DNA from: a virus
Virus record (IMG/VR): IMGVR_UViG_3300035698_007375
Location: 1 to 31,406 of that record
Strand: one strand, 5' to 3'
Length of the DNA: 31,406 nucleotides
Part shown: positions 14,124-21,874 of the stretch, one piece after another
Layout of the letters: every line of letters starts with the position of its first letter
Numbering within the stretch: position 1 is the stretch's first letter
Notes under the pieces: generated by a model
The model's input: only the letters and a program-made list of their open reading frames with translations
Database searches by the model: none
Told to the model about the DNA's origin: nothing
Program-made: the position numbers and the translations under genes

Positions 14124-15825
14124 TAAAGTTTTTGGTTTTCTCAAAGGTTAATTTACGGTCAACCTTGTCTTCTAGTAGTTCACCCTTGTGAGAAATGATG
14201 AATACATTAGTCTCGTTACTTAAAGTATATAGAATCTTATTAAGATTTTCTACGCCTTCTACATCCAAACTAGAATCGAATGTTTCATCAAGAATGAGAA
14301 GGTTTGTTGCAACAGAGTTTTTCATCTTTGCAATCTGCCGCCAAGTGAATAGCAACGCAAGGTCGATTCTTTGTTTTTCTCCTTCTGAAAAGCTTCCATA
14401 AGAGAAAACATCTCTATGTCTAGACCTAATGGACTCATCAAAGGATTCGTTCAATTGGAAGTGGACATAGAAATTCAAGGTATCCAGGTATTTATTAACC
14501 AAGGCGTTCATAACTGGCAAATATTCACGAATTACCTTGGTTTTTATGCCAGAATCTTTAAGCATATATGAGATAGCAGTGAGGTAAGTGTTATCAGCAC
14601 TCATTTTCTTTGTCTTCTGGGTATATGATGCAGATTCAATCTTCAGGTCTTCAATCTCTTGAGCCGCTTTCACAATATCAGCATCAGATTGAGAAATCTT
14701 AACATTCTCTTTCTGTAGACGAGAAATAAGCTCTTGATTCCGAGTGATTATGTTCTGAATACTCAGAATTTTTGACCAAGCTTTAGGCATAAGCTGACGT
14801 GTTTTCTCTTGCTCAGTAATCAGAACAGTAAGAGCTTCATGTGCTTTAGTCAGAACACTCAAGTCAGACTGTAGAGTCTTTGCTTCAATCTTGGCTTTGG
14901 TATGCTGATGAGCTTTAACATCTGGACCAATATCTTGCTCACATGTAGGGCACATGTCATTATTACTAAAGAACTTAGCAGTCTTTACAATTGCTTTAAT
15001 CTTTGATTTAAACTCATATTGATTTAATTCATTACTCTTTTTCTCTGAACCTAGACCTGAAAGTTTATCTGTTACTTTCTTATTACATTTCTCATATTTA
15101 GTACTATACTTTTCAGCATTAGATATCAACACTGCTGTATCTGTTGTAAGCTTAAGAATCTCTTTCTCGTTTTCATCATATTTTTTCTGAGAAATATCTT
15201 TCAGCTTATCCATGCTTTGAGTCTTAAGCTCAACTGATTGTCTGCAGAGTTCTGACTTATGAGAAAGATCTTTAAGCTCATTCTTAATTGAATTAAGTCT
15301 CTCCTTCACAATCATATTCATCTTTGTAAAGACGTTGATATCAAGGAGATCTTCAATCACCATTCTTCTTTGGCCTGAAGGGAGTTGCATAAAGGGAGTA
15401 AAAGATGAGGATCCCAATACAACAATTTGGTGGAAGGATCTATGATTGAGTTTAATGATGTTCTGCTCAAGAATTTTCTGATAATCCTTTGATGTTGAGC
15501 TCTGGTTAAGTAACTCATCATTCTGCCAAATCTCAAATATGACAGGAGCAATACCTCTAACAATTTTGAAATTATTACCGTTGACAGTAAAATATAACTC
15601 AACAACACAGTCTTTCTTATTAACTGAATTCAAGAGTTGAGGCTTATTTATTTTTCTGTGGGGTTTACCAAACAATGCAAAAGATAGAGCATCTAGCATA
15701 GTTGATTTACCTGCGCCATTTTTGCCCACAATCAGGGTGGTTTTAGTTTCGGTAAAGTTGATTTCAGTAAATTTATTACCAGCAGACAGAAAGTTTTTGT
15801 ATTTCATCTTGTGGAAAAATATCAT
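14107..15825 (-). CDS. 46: Recombination endonuclease subunit gp46 (SbcC/Rad50-like ATPase)
   Basis: A 572-residue SMC-like ATPase (T4: 560). Walker A is VGKNGAGKSTMLDAL (33-47), QIVVLGSSSFTPFM parallels T4's QIVVLGTAGYTPFM, the zinc hook is CPTC (292-295) between two coiled-coil arms, and the signature and Walker B are FSEGEKQRIDLALLFTW and LLILDETFD. With gp47 it resects DNA ends for recombination-dependent replication. Its ATG overlaps the gp47 stop as ATGA, so the two are coupled. Met7 (MKYKNF) is a possible alternative start. Confidence 0.96.
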   Translation of the reverse strand: MIFFHKMKYKNFLSAGNKFTEINFTETKTTLIVGKNGAGKSTMLDALSFALFGKPHRKINKPQLLNSVNKKDCVVELYFTVNGNNFKIVRGIAPVIFEIWQNDELLNQSSTSKDYQKILEQNIIKLNHRSFHQIVVLGSSSFTPFMQLPSGQRRMVIEDLLDINVFTKMNMIVKERLNSIKNELKDLSHKSELCRQSVELKTQSMDKLKDISQKKYDENEKEILKLTTDTAVLISNAEKYSTKYEKCNKKVTDKLSGLGSEKKSNELNQYEFKSKIKAIVKTAKFFSNNDMCPTCEQDIGPDVKAHQHTKAKIEAKTLQSDLSVLTKAHEALTVLITEQEKTRQLMPKAWSKILSIQNIITRNQELISRLQKENVKISQSDADIVKAAQEIEDLKIESASYTQKTKKMSADNTYLTAISYMLKDSGIKTKVIREYLPVMNALVNKYLDTLNFYVHFQLNESFDESIRSRHRDVFSYGSFSEGEKQRIDLALLFTWRQIAKMKNSVATNLLILDETFDSSLDVEGVENLNKILYTLSNETNVFIISHKGELLEDKVDRKLTFEKTKNFSYIVD

Positions 15826-16901
15826 TGCAAATCCATAGTCTGAGCTTCAACTAAAATCTGACTGATCTTGGTCTTTAGTTGGTTCTTATTCAATTCGGTA
15901 TCAGTACTATTTATATACTCATGCAGTAGTGCTTGAGTGTCTGCAATTTCTATTGCTTCATTAATGTTCTCTCCGTTGACATTAACTCCAAAGAACTCAT
16001 CAAAGTTCTCTGTAATAGAGACTGAAATTGGCTTTATGTCTTCTATTTTCTCAATGAATTCTTCAAACATGAATAGTTCTTTTTTCTTAAGAACCTGAAC
16101 CTTAACAAACTTACCTGCAAACAACGACACATCAAAGTTCTTATAATCATACCCAGTTGAATCATCATAATACATTTTTTCATATATTGTATGAGGATTT
16201 CTGATTGCTTCCAATTCACCAGTTTCTGTGTCAAGAGTATGAAAGAACTTGGGGTCATGTGCATCAGACCAGAAGAACTCCATCTGAGACCCGAGATAAT
16301 GGATACTACCCTGATTAGATTTAGTGTGATAATGTCCGGAGAGAACTAGATTATATCTATCAAAGGTTTCAGCTGTAAATCCTGCTGTTGACTTTGCACC
16401 TTTGAAAAGATCAAACCCGATGATATCAAAGTGACCACCAAGAATATCAGCCTTGGCATTTTGGATAAACTTTAGAGATGACTCGTGATTCTCTGCGTTG
16501 ATCCAAGGAACTAGAGCAACATCAATATTTCCATATTTCAATACTCGGGGAGTCTCAATAATGTTGATTTCTTGAAGAAAATACCCCAAAAGCTCCTTTG
16601 GAGAAGCAACGGAATTGGTATTCTTATAGAAAACGTCATGGTTACCAAGGATCAAATCCATAGTCATGCCAGAATGTCTCAACGGATCAAGGAAGTTCTT
16701 TCTGTTATGATGGAGTGCTTTAATCGAGATTGATTTTCTGCTGTCATAATAATCACCAAGGTGAATTATATTCTTGATATTGTGCTTCTTACAGTAGGGA
16801 AAGAACACTTCCTTATAGAACTTTGCAGCATTATCAAGAAATATGTCTGAAGAGTTTCTGATACCGCAGTGAGTATCATTTAAAATTGCTACTTTTGCCA
16901 A
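15822..16901 (-). CDS. 47: Recombination nuclease subunit gp47 (SbcD/Mre11-like)
   Basis: A 359-residue calcineurin-like metallophosphoesterase (T4: 339). Metal motifs are seen in order: NDTHCG (8-13), HLGDYYDSRKSI (47-58), GNHDVFYKN, GGHFDI and SGHYHTKS. It is the nuclease partner of gp46, cutting 3'-5' and processing ends. The C-terminal 100 residues would carry the gp46-binding helices. It lies 9 bases after gp55 and overlaps gp46, reproducing the 55-47-46 order of T4-like phages. Confidence 0.95.
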   Translation of the reverse strand: MAKVAILNDTHCGIRNSSDIFLDNAAKFYKEVFFPYCKKHNIKNIIHLGDYYDSRKSISIKALHHNRKNFLDPLRHSGMTMDLILGNHDVFYKNTNSVASPKELLGYFLQEINIIETPRVLKYGNIDVALVPWINAENHESSLKFIQNAKADILGGHFDIIGFDLFKGAKSTAGFTAETFDRYNLVLSGHYHTKSNQGSIHYLGSQMEFFWSDAHDPKFFHTLDTETGELEAIRNPHTIYEKMYYDDSTGYDYKNFDVSLFAGKFVKVQVLKKKELFMFEEFIEKIEDIKPISVSITENFDEFFGVNVNGENINEAIEIADTQALLHEYINSTDTELNKNQLKTKISQILVEAQTMDLQ

Positions 16902-16910
16902 TAATTTGCC

Positions 16911-17372
16911 TCATATGATCTTTGATCTGATAGCTTCAAATATAGTTTGGTCAGTAATGATGTCACCATCCATAAAGTTTTCCAAACCAGTTTCAGCAAG
17001 ATATTTCTTCTTTTTCTCTGCTTCTTTTTTCTCTTTGGCAATTCTTCTCAGGAATGCATAAAAGCAAATCTGGGTGAAATATCCAAAAGTGTTCATTTTT
17101 CCTGAGCGAGTTACAGCTTCTGGTTTAAAGGTTCTTAAGCCTTTTAAACAGTCCTCAATTCCATCAAGAATCATTTCATCCCTGTAAGAATAGAGGGCAA
17201 AGTTACCTGCCGAGGAAAGTTTTTCAGAGATTTTCTTAATTGAGTGACCCAGAGCTTCTGGAGCACGCGGAATTTCTTCACCTGCTTCTATAGCATTTTG
17301 CCTAGCATAGTGGTTTTGCATTACAAGAGTGTTGAGCTCTTCTTTGTCGATGTAGTGTCTAGCTTTGTTCAT
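16911..17372 (-). CDS. 55: Late-transcription sigma factor (gp55)
   Basis: A 153-residue protein (T4: 185) with the gp55 pattern: IPRAPEALGHSIKKISEKLS, then YRDEMILDGIEDCLKGLRTF, the conserved NTFGYFTQICFYAFLRRIAKEKKE and a short C-terminal tail. gp55 replaces sigma70 on host RNA polymerase and directs it to TATAAATA late promoters; exact copies of that element stand before four genes in this window. The C-terminal clamp-binding tail known in T4 is not obvious here beyond IFEAIRSKII. No gp33 co-activator is seen in the window. Confidence 0.93.
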   Translation of the reverse strand: MNKARHYIDKEELNTLVMQNHYARQNAIEAGEEIPRAPEALGHSIKKISEKLSSAGNFALYSYRDEMILDGIEDCLKGLRTFKPEAVTRSGKMNTFGYFTQICFYAFLRRIAKEKKEAEKKKKYLAETGLENFMDGDIITDQTIFEAIRSKII

Positions 17373-17517
17373 GATATATAGTACCTTATTTAGACGGTCT
17401 TGTACAGTGTATTAATTTTGATACACTTTTTAGATTTTGGCATTTTAGGGGTTTACAGATTAGCTAAAGTTGGTATAATAGTATTATATTACGTGGGAGA
17501 AGGAAGGGATACAATGG
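17373..17517. promoter_or_regulatory. 145-base regulatory gap upstream of gp55
   Basis: This gap holds an inverted repeat AGTGTAT-N8-ATACACT (17406-17427). A minus-strand candidate promoter for gp55 is TGTACA (17406-17401) with TACTAT 17 bases on, which is weak. A plus-strand promoter-like pair lies at 17452-17479. No conserved ORF fills it. Confidence 0.45.
17452..17479 (+). promoter_or_regulatory. Plus-strand sigma70-like promoter (TTTACA-16-TATAAT), antisense to uvsW operon end
   Basis: TTTACA at 17452-17457 and a perfect TATAAT at 17474-17479, 16 bases apart, preceded by GGGG as at 20364. It points away from gp55, into the antisense strand of the Sm-like gene and uvsW. A 34-codon plus-strand ORF with a good ribosome-binding site follows. 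Confidence 0.5.
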
Positions 17518-17895
17518 CTAGTGAAGTCTTGTTACGTTGTTCGGGCCGTCATCAACAGATTCCTCATTCAACAATTCTCTTTTCTCCTCAGCTTCAAGCT
17601 CAAGAGTCTGCTCTTTGATTGCTTTTACAGCCTTCTCATAATCTTTCACAACATTATCAGAAGCAAAGATTACAGCCACAACATTTGAATTATTCAGAGT
17701 CATTACTCTTTTGGGTTCATCATACTGTTGAGCAAAGAATGGATTGAAAAAATAGTAGGATTCATCATCCTCTTCTATTCTCATACTTGTAATTGATAGA
17801 ACATTGTCTAAGAGATATTCATTAGAATCTTCTAAATAACTAATCTGCTCTCCGACAATCTCATGACCAGATGCTAATTTAAATTGCTTAATCAA
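17518..17895 (-). CDS. Sm-like-fold conserved phage protein, TTG start
   Basis: A 125-residue protein. Residues 1-70 (FKLASGHEIVGEQI, YLLDNVLSITSM, FFNPFF, VMTLNNSNVVAVI) show the five-strand pattern of small Sm/LSm-like barrels, similar to proteins encoded near uvsW in aquatic T4-like phages. Residues 85-125 are a charged, Glu-rich helical tail. The start codon is TTG (17895), four bases after GAGGTG, overlapping the uvsW stop. RNA binding is a guess from the fold; no catalytic motif is visible. Confidence 0.75.
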   Translation of the reverse strand: MIKQFKLASGHEIVGEQISYLEDSNEYLLDNVLSITSMRIEEDDESYYFFNPFFAQQYDEPKRVMTLNNSNVVAVIFASDNVVKDYEKAVKAIKEQTLELEAEEKRELLNEESVDDGPNNVTRLH

Positions 17896-19402
17896 GTTTC
17901 ACCTCATATTTCTTAATTGGGAATTCTTCATTCTTATAGATTTTCTCTCTTTCAAGAGCATGCCTATAAGAATAATTTACATGACCTTTTGTTCTCAAAT
18001 CATCATAAAGGTCAAACAATCTTGTTCTTGCTCCATTTGATGCTACTCTCAGACCTCTACCAATACTTTGTAAGATTCTGATAATAGACTTTGAAGGAGA
18101 AGTAAAGAATAGGTTATGAAGATTTTTAATATTTATACCTGTTGAGTAAGTACCAAAACTAGCCACAATGATGGCGTCAGTCTCTGATTCAACAATTGCA
18201 CGGATCTGTTCTCTATCTTCGGTAGCAACTCCGCCGTGGATGAAATAAACCTTTCGGTCTGCGCCGGCTTCTGCTTTGATTAAGTCATAGAGAACTCTAC
18301 CATGCTTCTCAACATATTGGAAAAGAACAAGAGAATTACCTTTTTGCTTTATGACAAGATCTTTGATGAAATGATTTCTCTCATCTTTTCTTGTGATCCA
18401 GTCAAGCTCTTGGGGATATGTTGACTTTCCGAAACTATTTATAGTATCTGTAGCATACCTAAGCTTAACCATTTTGATATCAAGCATAGCAAGTCTGCCG
18501 TTTTCTTGTTCTTTTTTCGTAGTGGTTGCTCGTCTGATAGGCCCAAACAGACCTTTCAATTGCATTTCGTTAGTTTCAGTACCGTCTAATGTTCCAGTAG
18601 TACCGATTCGATATGAACAGTTTGACATTTTATTCATCATTGTAGTAAGGGATTGTGCCTTATAAAGATGGCATTCATCACCAAACATGCATCCAAATTT
18701 AACAAACCATGACTGAGGAAGCTTATAGATGCTCTGCCATGTAGAGATAAAGATTCTGTGATGAACATTAATCTTTTCTTTTCCTGAATAGATCATGTGG
18801 CATTCGTGATTCACATCAAAGCTATCATCAAACTCAGAATAATCTTTAAAATCCTTGAACATCTGCTCAACAAGAGAAGTTGTCGGAACAGTCAGTAGAA
18901 TTTTCTCATCAGATTGCTCCATAAACCATCGGCATAAGCAATAGATAATCAGAGATTTACCAGTACCAGTTGGCGAAAGAGTAATGTTTCTCTTATCTTG
19001 AATAGCCTGGCAAATAGCATTAAACTGGTAATCATATGCATCAATCTTATTGCCCTTTGAGTGCAGATTGAGATCATCAAGCAAGGCTTTAATTTCCTTT
19101 GCCCTAACCTGATTCTTCTTGCCTGGAACACCATAATCAGTTTCTTCAATTACAACTTTATAGCCGCTTTTGGTAAGGAATTTTTCCAATTCGGAGAAAA
19201 GACCAGCAGGAAACAGTTGCTTTCTTGCATCAAATAACTTAATCTTTCCATCCCAGAAACCTGATCTAAACTTAGGCATCCACTTATAGCCTGGCACAAA
19301 GAAAGCAAATTCTTCTGCAATCTCTACCAGAGTACCGCCATTAGTGTCTATATGGATAAAAGAGTTATTAAAAAGTCTTAGAGTTACTTCATTATAGTCC
19401 AT
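17888..19402 (-). CDS. uvsW: UvsW DNA/RNA-DNA helicase
   Basis: A 504-residue superfamily 2 helicase (same size as T4 UvsW with its extension). An N-terminal DNA-binding domain contains GYKWMPKFRSGFWDGKIKLF (38-57). Motif I is LSPTGTGKSLI (142-152), motif II GDECH (241-245), motif III IGTTGTLDG and motif VI QSIGRGLRV. UvsW unwinds branched recombination intermediates and R-loops, switching replication from origin- to recombination-dependent mode. The start overlaps uvsY's stop as TAATG. Confidence 0.96.
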   Translation of the reverse strand: MDYNEVTLRLFNNSFIHIDTNGGTLVEIAEEFAFFVPGYKWMPKFRSGFWDGKIKLFDARKQLFPAGLFSELEKFLTKSGYKVVIEETDYGVPGKKNQVRAKEIKALLDDLNLHSKGNKIDAYDYQFNAICQAIQDKRNITLSPTGTGKSLIIYCLCRWFMEQSDEKILLTVPTTSLVEQMFKDFKDYSEFDDSFDVNHECHMIYSGKEKINVHHRIFISTWQSIYKLPQSWFVKFGCMFGDECHLYKAQSLTTMMNKMSNCSYRIGTTGTLDGTETNEMQLKGLFGPIRRATTTKKEQENGRLAMLDIKMVKLRYATDTINSFGKSTYPQELDWITRKDERNHFIKDLVIKQKGNSLVLFQYVEKHGRVLYDLIKAEAGADRKVYFIHGGVATEDREQIRAIVESETDAIIVASFGTYSTGINIKNLHNLFFTSPSKSIIRILQSIGRGLRVASNGARTRLFDLYDDLRTKGHVNYSYRHALEREKIYKNEEFPIKKYEVKLD

Positions 19403-19845
19403 TAGTTTCCTGCTTCAAACTGTTTATAGCTTATAATGTTTCTTATAGTTTGGTGACGCCATTTAATTGTATCGAGAATCTCTTTCAGAGTTTCCACAAC
19501 AATTTTATTGAATTCCAGGTTAGCTTCGCTTTTCTGAATCTCTGGATCAGCATCATAGTAATAGTTCATATCACCCTTGAGAACTTTAAGTCCGTCAAAT
19601 GGATCTTGAACCCAAGATTTTGATGTGATTTCCTCAGGAGAAAGCTTCCCATTATAATAGAGCCACTTTACTTTTAAGAGAGATTTCTGTGAAAGATCTG
19701 AAGCTTTTAGCTTTATCTTTGCTTCTGTGTAGAGCGTAAGATATTTCTCATGCTTCTTAGCAAACTCAATACTCGAATGAGCCAAGTCGTTGCCAATTTT
19801 GGAATCTTCTTTCCATTCTTCTAGTATTCTTTCAAGTCTGTTCAT
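19402..19845 (-). CDS. uvsY: UvsY recombination mediator
   Basis: A 147-residue, mostly helical protein (T4: 137). Like T4 UvsY it has a helical N-terminus (LERILEEWKEDSKI), the SLLKVKWLYYNGKLS segment, IQKSEANLEFNKIV and a C-terminal IISYKQFEAGN matching T4's IQDMRAFEAGK. UvsY loads UvsX onto SSB-covered DNA. The direct coupling to uvsW reproduces the known order. The region upstream has a possible -10 (TATAAT) with a poor -35. Confidence 0.92.
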   Translation of the reverse strand: MNRLERILEEWKEDSKIGNDLAHSSIEFAKKHEKYLTLYTEAKIKLKASDLSQKSLLKVKWLYYNGKLSPEEITSKSWVQDPFDGLKVLKGDMNYYYDADPEIQKSEANLEFNKIVVETLKEILDTIKWRHQTIRNIISYKQFEAGN

Positions 19846-19880
19846 TTTGTATTCACCTTATTCAAACCAATTATTATATA

Positions 19881-20363
19881 CTATATCTGAAACTCATTAA
19901 AGTGAAAAGATACTGCAACAGTTAAATAATCCGGTGTATCAGACTTTGTATCAAGTGTCAGTTCAGATAATGAAGAAGGCCAACAGTTCAGATATTTGAT
20001 GCTTCGAGAAATATTGTTAGTGCTTGTCAGAGGAGTCACAGTAATATCAATTTCAGAATATGTTTCTTCTCGAAGATTGCTACCTGCAATAGTATATTGG
20101 TCTGCCACAAGTCTTTTCATCCAGTCAAAGATCTCAAGATACACAGCCATCTTTTCATCAAGCAGGAAGTCAATAGTAAGCTCACCAAAGTCGAGTGCAT
20201 CACCTGGAAAGGCAACGCTGGCATTACCCGGGATGGGAACAGCTGAGACCGCTAAGCTTACAGAAGGATGCTGCACAGATGTGGCGTTGAACTCAAGAAG
20301 ACCATAGTTTTTCTTATCAAGAATGATCTTAAAATTGTTGGATTGTAATAAATTTGTAGACAT
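19881..20363 (-). CDS. Tail-tube (gp19)-fold virion protein
   Basis: A 160-residue protein resembling the gp19 tail-tube superfamily: NLLQSNNFKIILDK, VPIPGNASVAFPGDALDFGE, FLLDEKMAVYLEIFDWMKRL, a beta hairpin YSEIDITVTPL and LNCWPSSLSELTLD near the end. It is distinct from the tube protein at 27948-28478, so likely a baseplate or tail-end tube-like part. The ORF is open to 20432, but the ATG at 20363 is chosen because the late promoter at 20402-20395 lies inside the extra codons. The ribosome-binding sequence (GAGG, 13 bases away) is poor. Confidence 0.75.
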   Translation of the reverse strand: MSTNLLQSNNFKIILDKKNYGLLEFNATSVQHPSVSLAVSAVPIPGNASVAFPGDALDFGELTIDFLLDEKMAVYLEIFDWMKRLVADQYTIAGSNLREETYSEIDITVTPLTSTNNISRSIKYLNCWPSSLSELTLDTKSDTPDYLTVAVSFHFNEFQI

Positions 20364-20367
20364 GGGG

Positions 20368-20396
20368 TTTACATTGCCTCTTAGTTGGTGTATATA
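20368..20396 (+). promoter_or_regulatory. Sigma70-like promoter (TTTACA-17-TATATA) of the plus-strand cluster
   Basis: TTTACA at 20368-20373, a 17-base spacer and TATATA at 20391-20396, again preceded by GGGG. Expected start near 20403, giving a roughly 22-base leader before the ATG at 20425. Confidence 0.68.
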
Positions 20397-20402
20397 TTTA
20401 TA
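20395..20402 (-). promoter_or_regulatory. Late promoter TATAAATA for the tube-like gene
   Basis: Exact late element on the minus strand, 32 bases before the ATG at 20363. It overlaps the -10 of the divergent plus-strand promoter at 20368-20396. Confidence 0.75.
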
Positions 20403-20424
20403 GGTACATAGAAAGGTTTTTATT

Positions 20425-20757
20425 ATGAACACGCGCCAGACACGTCAAGTTGCACTCCTCGGATCTATTAAGCACTGGATTGAAAATGCAAATGCAGTAT
20501 CCGAGAGTGATATTTCTACTGATCCAGGGAAGTGCGATTGCTGCAAAATTTGGAACACAGAGAACGGAGGTGATTGCGAAGGCTGTCCGATTTATGATTT
20601 CACTGGTGAACAGTATTGTCGTGGAACCCCGTATATGGATGCTTCCATAATGGCTGAACACGCCCATGACACGCCGTCAACAATGGCCCAGTTTCACGCA
20701 GCTGCTCGCAAAGAGGTAAAATTTCTTATGAAAGTACTGATGAAGGAACTAAAATAG
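20425..20757 (+). CDS. Cys-rich small protein, first gene of plus-strand cluster
   Basis: A 110-residue protein with a likely zinc-binding cluster: CDCCKIW near residue 37, CEGCPIYDFTG near 51 and YCRGTPY near 63. This spacing is familiar from small uncharacterised phage proteins but has no assigned function. The N-terminus is basic (NTRQTRQVALLGSIKHW) and the C-terminus ends in a lysine-rich helix. GAAAGG precedes the ATG at about 8 bases. It lies directly behind the plus-strand promoter, so probably an early protein. Confidence 0.75.
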   Translation: MNTRQTRQVALLGSIKHWIENANAVSESDISTDPGKCDCCKIWNTENGGDCEGCPIYDFTGEQYCRGTPYMDASIMAEHAHDTPSTMAQFHAAARKEVKFLMKVLMKELK

Positions 20758-20831
20758 TGACAAAATGGGTAATGAAAGACTCCAAGAATGCACCTGTCAC
20801 AGCACCAAAGGAGCAAACATATGAGAGTTGA
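20757..20831 (+). CDS. Possible 24-residue GTG-start peptide
   Basis: GTG at 20757 overlaps the preceding stop as TAGTG, with AAGGAA eight bases upstream. The ORF ends at a TGA 11 bases inside the next gene. The peptide (MTKWVMKDSKNAPVTAPKEQ and four more) has no motif. It may only couple translation through the 63-base spacer. Confidence 0.35.
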   Translation: MTKWVMKDSKNAPVTAPKEQTYES

Positions 20832-21006
20832 GGTCACATATTATAGCAAGAAGCACAGCCAGATTGCACAAAGTCATATTTTAATAGACTCAACAGACTC
20901 AATCCTTGCTTCGCTTGGTAACAAGACCGAGGAATTTCTCCATGGATACTCAATCAAAGTGGCTGAAGGTAAGCTTCTTTCAATCTTTATGAAAAAGGTA
21001 CATTAA
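20821..21006 (+). CDS. Hypothetical 61-residue protein
   Basis: The ATG at 20821 is preferred to an in-frame one at 20788 because AAGGAG lies 7 bases before it. The product begins MRVEVTYYSKKHSQIAQSHI and reads as a small alpha/beta domain with a C-terminal strand (VAEGKLLSIFMKKVH). No family is recognised. It is followed after one base by the next gene. Confidence 0.6.
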   Translation: MRVEVTYYSKKHSQIAQSHILIDSTDSILASLGNKTEEFLHGYSIKVAEGKLLSIFMKKVH

Positions 21007-21007
21007 A

Positions 21008-21277
21008 ATGGCTTATGGTGATTACGACGGCCCTAATAAGGCTGATAAAGGTAAAGAAGGCGGAAGCTGCAACCGAGAGCGTTGCCAAGATTCTCCTGCT
21101 AATTACTACAATCACTGGTCACACTCGTGGTACTGTAAAAGCTGCAGCCTTGTCATCGGCCGGGATGCATTCAATTATAAGCATTGGATGAAGGATTATT
21201 TTCCAGAATGTCAGCACCCGATGTTTGAGGCACGCGGGGCGATGACAGCCCGAGGAGTACCGATCCATGACAAGTGA
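21008..21277 (+). CDS. Zinc-ribbon-like small protein (89 residues)
   Basis: Two cysteine pairs, CNRERC near residue 21 and CKSC near 43, spaced as in a zinc ribbon, with an extra Cys near residue 68 (PECQHP). The aromatic-rich middle (NYYNHWSHSWYC) is typical of phage zinc-ribbon proteins of unknown function. The C-terminal codons overlap the next gene by 11 bases. Nucleic-acid or protein binding is plausible but unproven. Confidence 0.7.
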   Translation: MAYGDYDGPNKADKGKEGGSCNRERCQDSPANYYNHWSHSWYCKSCSLVIGRDAFNYKHWMKDYFPECQHPMFEARGAMTARGVPIHDK

Positions 21278-21425
21278 AATTCCACAAGAGAAGCTTGATT
21301 ATTTGCTTACAGTTCAACCAAAACAGAAAGATGAGCCCATGGCTTGGGTTGCAAGTCTTATCCGTATGGGATATGAGGAAGGTGTTAAAGATACCATCGC
21401 AGATATGGAGGCGGACAAGGGATGA
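21267..21425 (+). CDS. Hypothetical 52-residue protein
   Basis: Read directly from sequence: the ATG at 21267 overlaps the zinc-ribbon gene by 11 bases, follows GAGGAG at 9 bases, and its TGA overlaps the next ATG as ATGA. The product (MTSEIPQEKLDYLLTVQPKQ and 32 more residues, with MAWVASLIRMGYEEGVKDTI) is acidic and helical. No family is recognised. Coupling at both ends makes it likely to be real. Confidence 0.6.
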   Translation: MTSEIPQEKLDYLLTVQPKQKDEPMAWVASLIRMGYEEGVKDTIADMEADKG

Positions 21426-21874
21426 AATGTGATCTGATTGAGGGGCTTGAAGAGACAGGCGTGGAAGCACGCAAACTTGGCTATGTTTCTATAGCAAATG
21501 AGGCCTTAGAAGCTGCAATTGAAATTAAACAGTTGCGTGATGCTTTAAAGCCATTTGCTGACTATGCAAACAGACCTGGATTTGATAAACTTTCAGATGA
21601 TTCTCCTCTAACTCAAGGCAGTAGTATGGCTGCTAAACAAGTAACAGCTCTAGACTTTAAAAGAGCCCGTGATGCTATAGGACAAAAAATGACACCTGAA
21701 GAAACTCTTGAGACAGTGGCACGGGCCTTATTTATAGCTGACTGTCCGCATAATATGTGCTCGGCTGACTGGGACAGTGGAGCTGTTCTAGGCCAGGGAA
21801 ATAGACATAGATATAAGGTTTATGATATGGCTGCAGCTGCAATCAAAGCTGTGCAGACACAAAATGACACCTGA
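21422..21874 (+). CDS. Hypothetical 150-residue protein
   Basis: Two parts can be seen. Residues 1-85 are helical with the EAAIEIKQLRDALKPFADYA pattern common in small phage proteins. Residues 89-150 begin MTPEETLETVARALF and contain CPHNMCSADWD and a helix MAAAAIKAVQ. The second part starts with the same bases (ATGACACCTGA) as the next gene, so it may have arisen by fusion or have an internal start. Function unknown. Confidence 0.6.
   Translation: MKCDLIEGLEETGVEARKLGYVSIANEALEAAIEIKQLRDALKPFADYANRPGFDKLSDDSPLTQGSSMAAKQVTALDFKRARDAIGQKMTPEETLETVARALFIADCPHNMCSADWDSGAVLGQGNRHRYKVYDMAAAAIKAVQTQNDT

Noticed and set aside
17391-17444. 17-codon minus-strand ORF (MPKSKKCIKINTLYKTV) upstream of gp55
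   Set aside because: No ribosome-binding site, no coupling to gp55 and very short; more likely untranslated leader.
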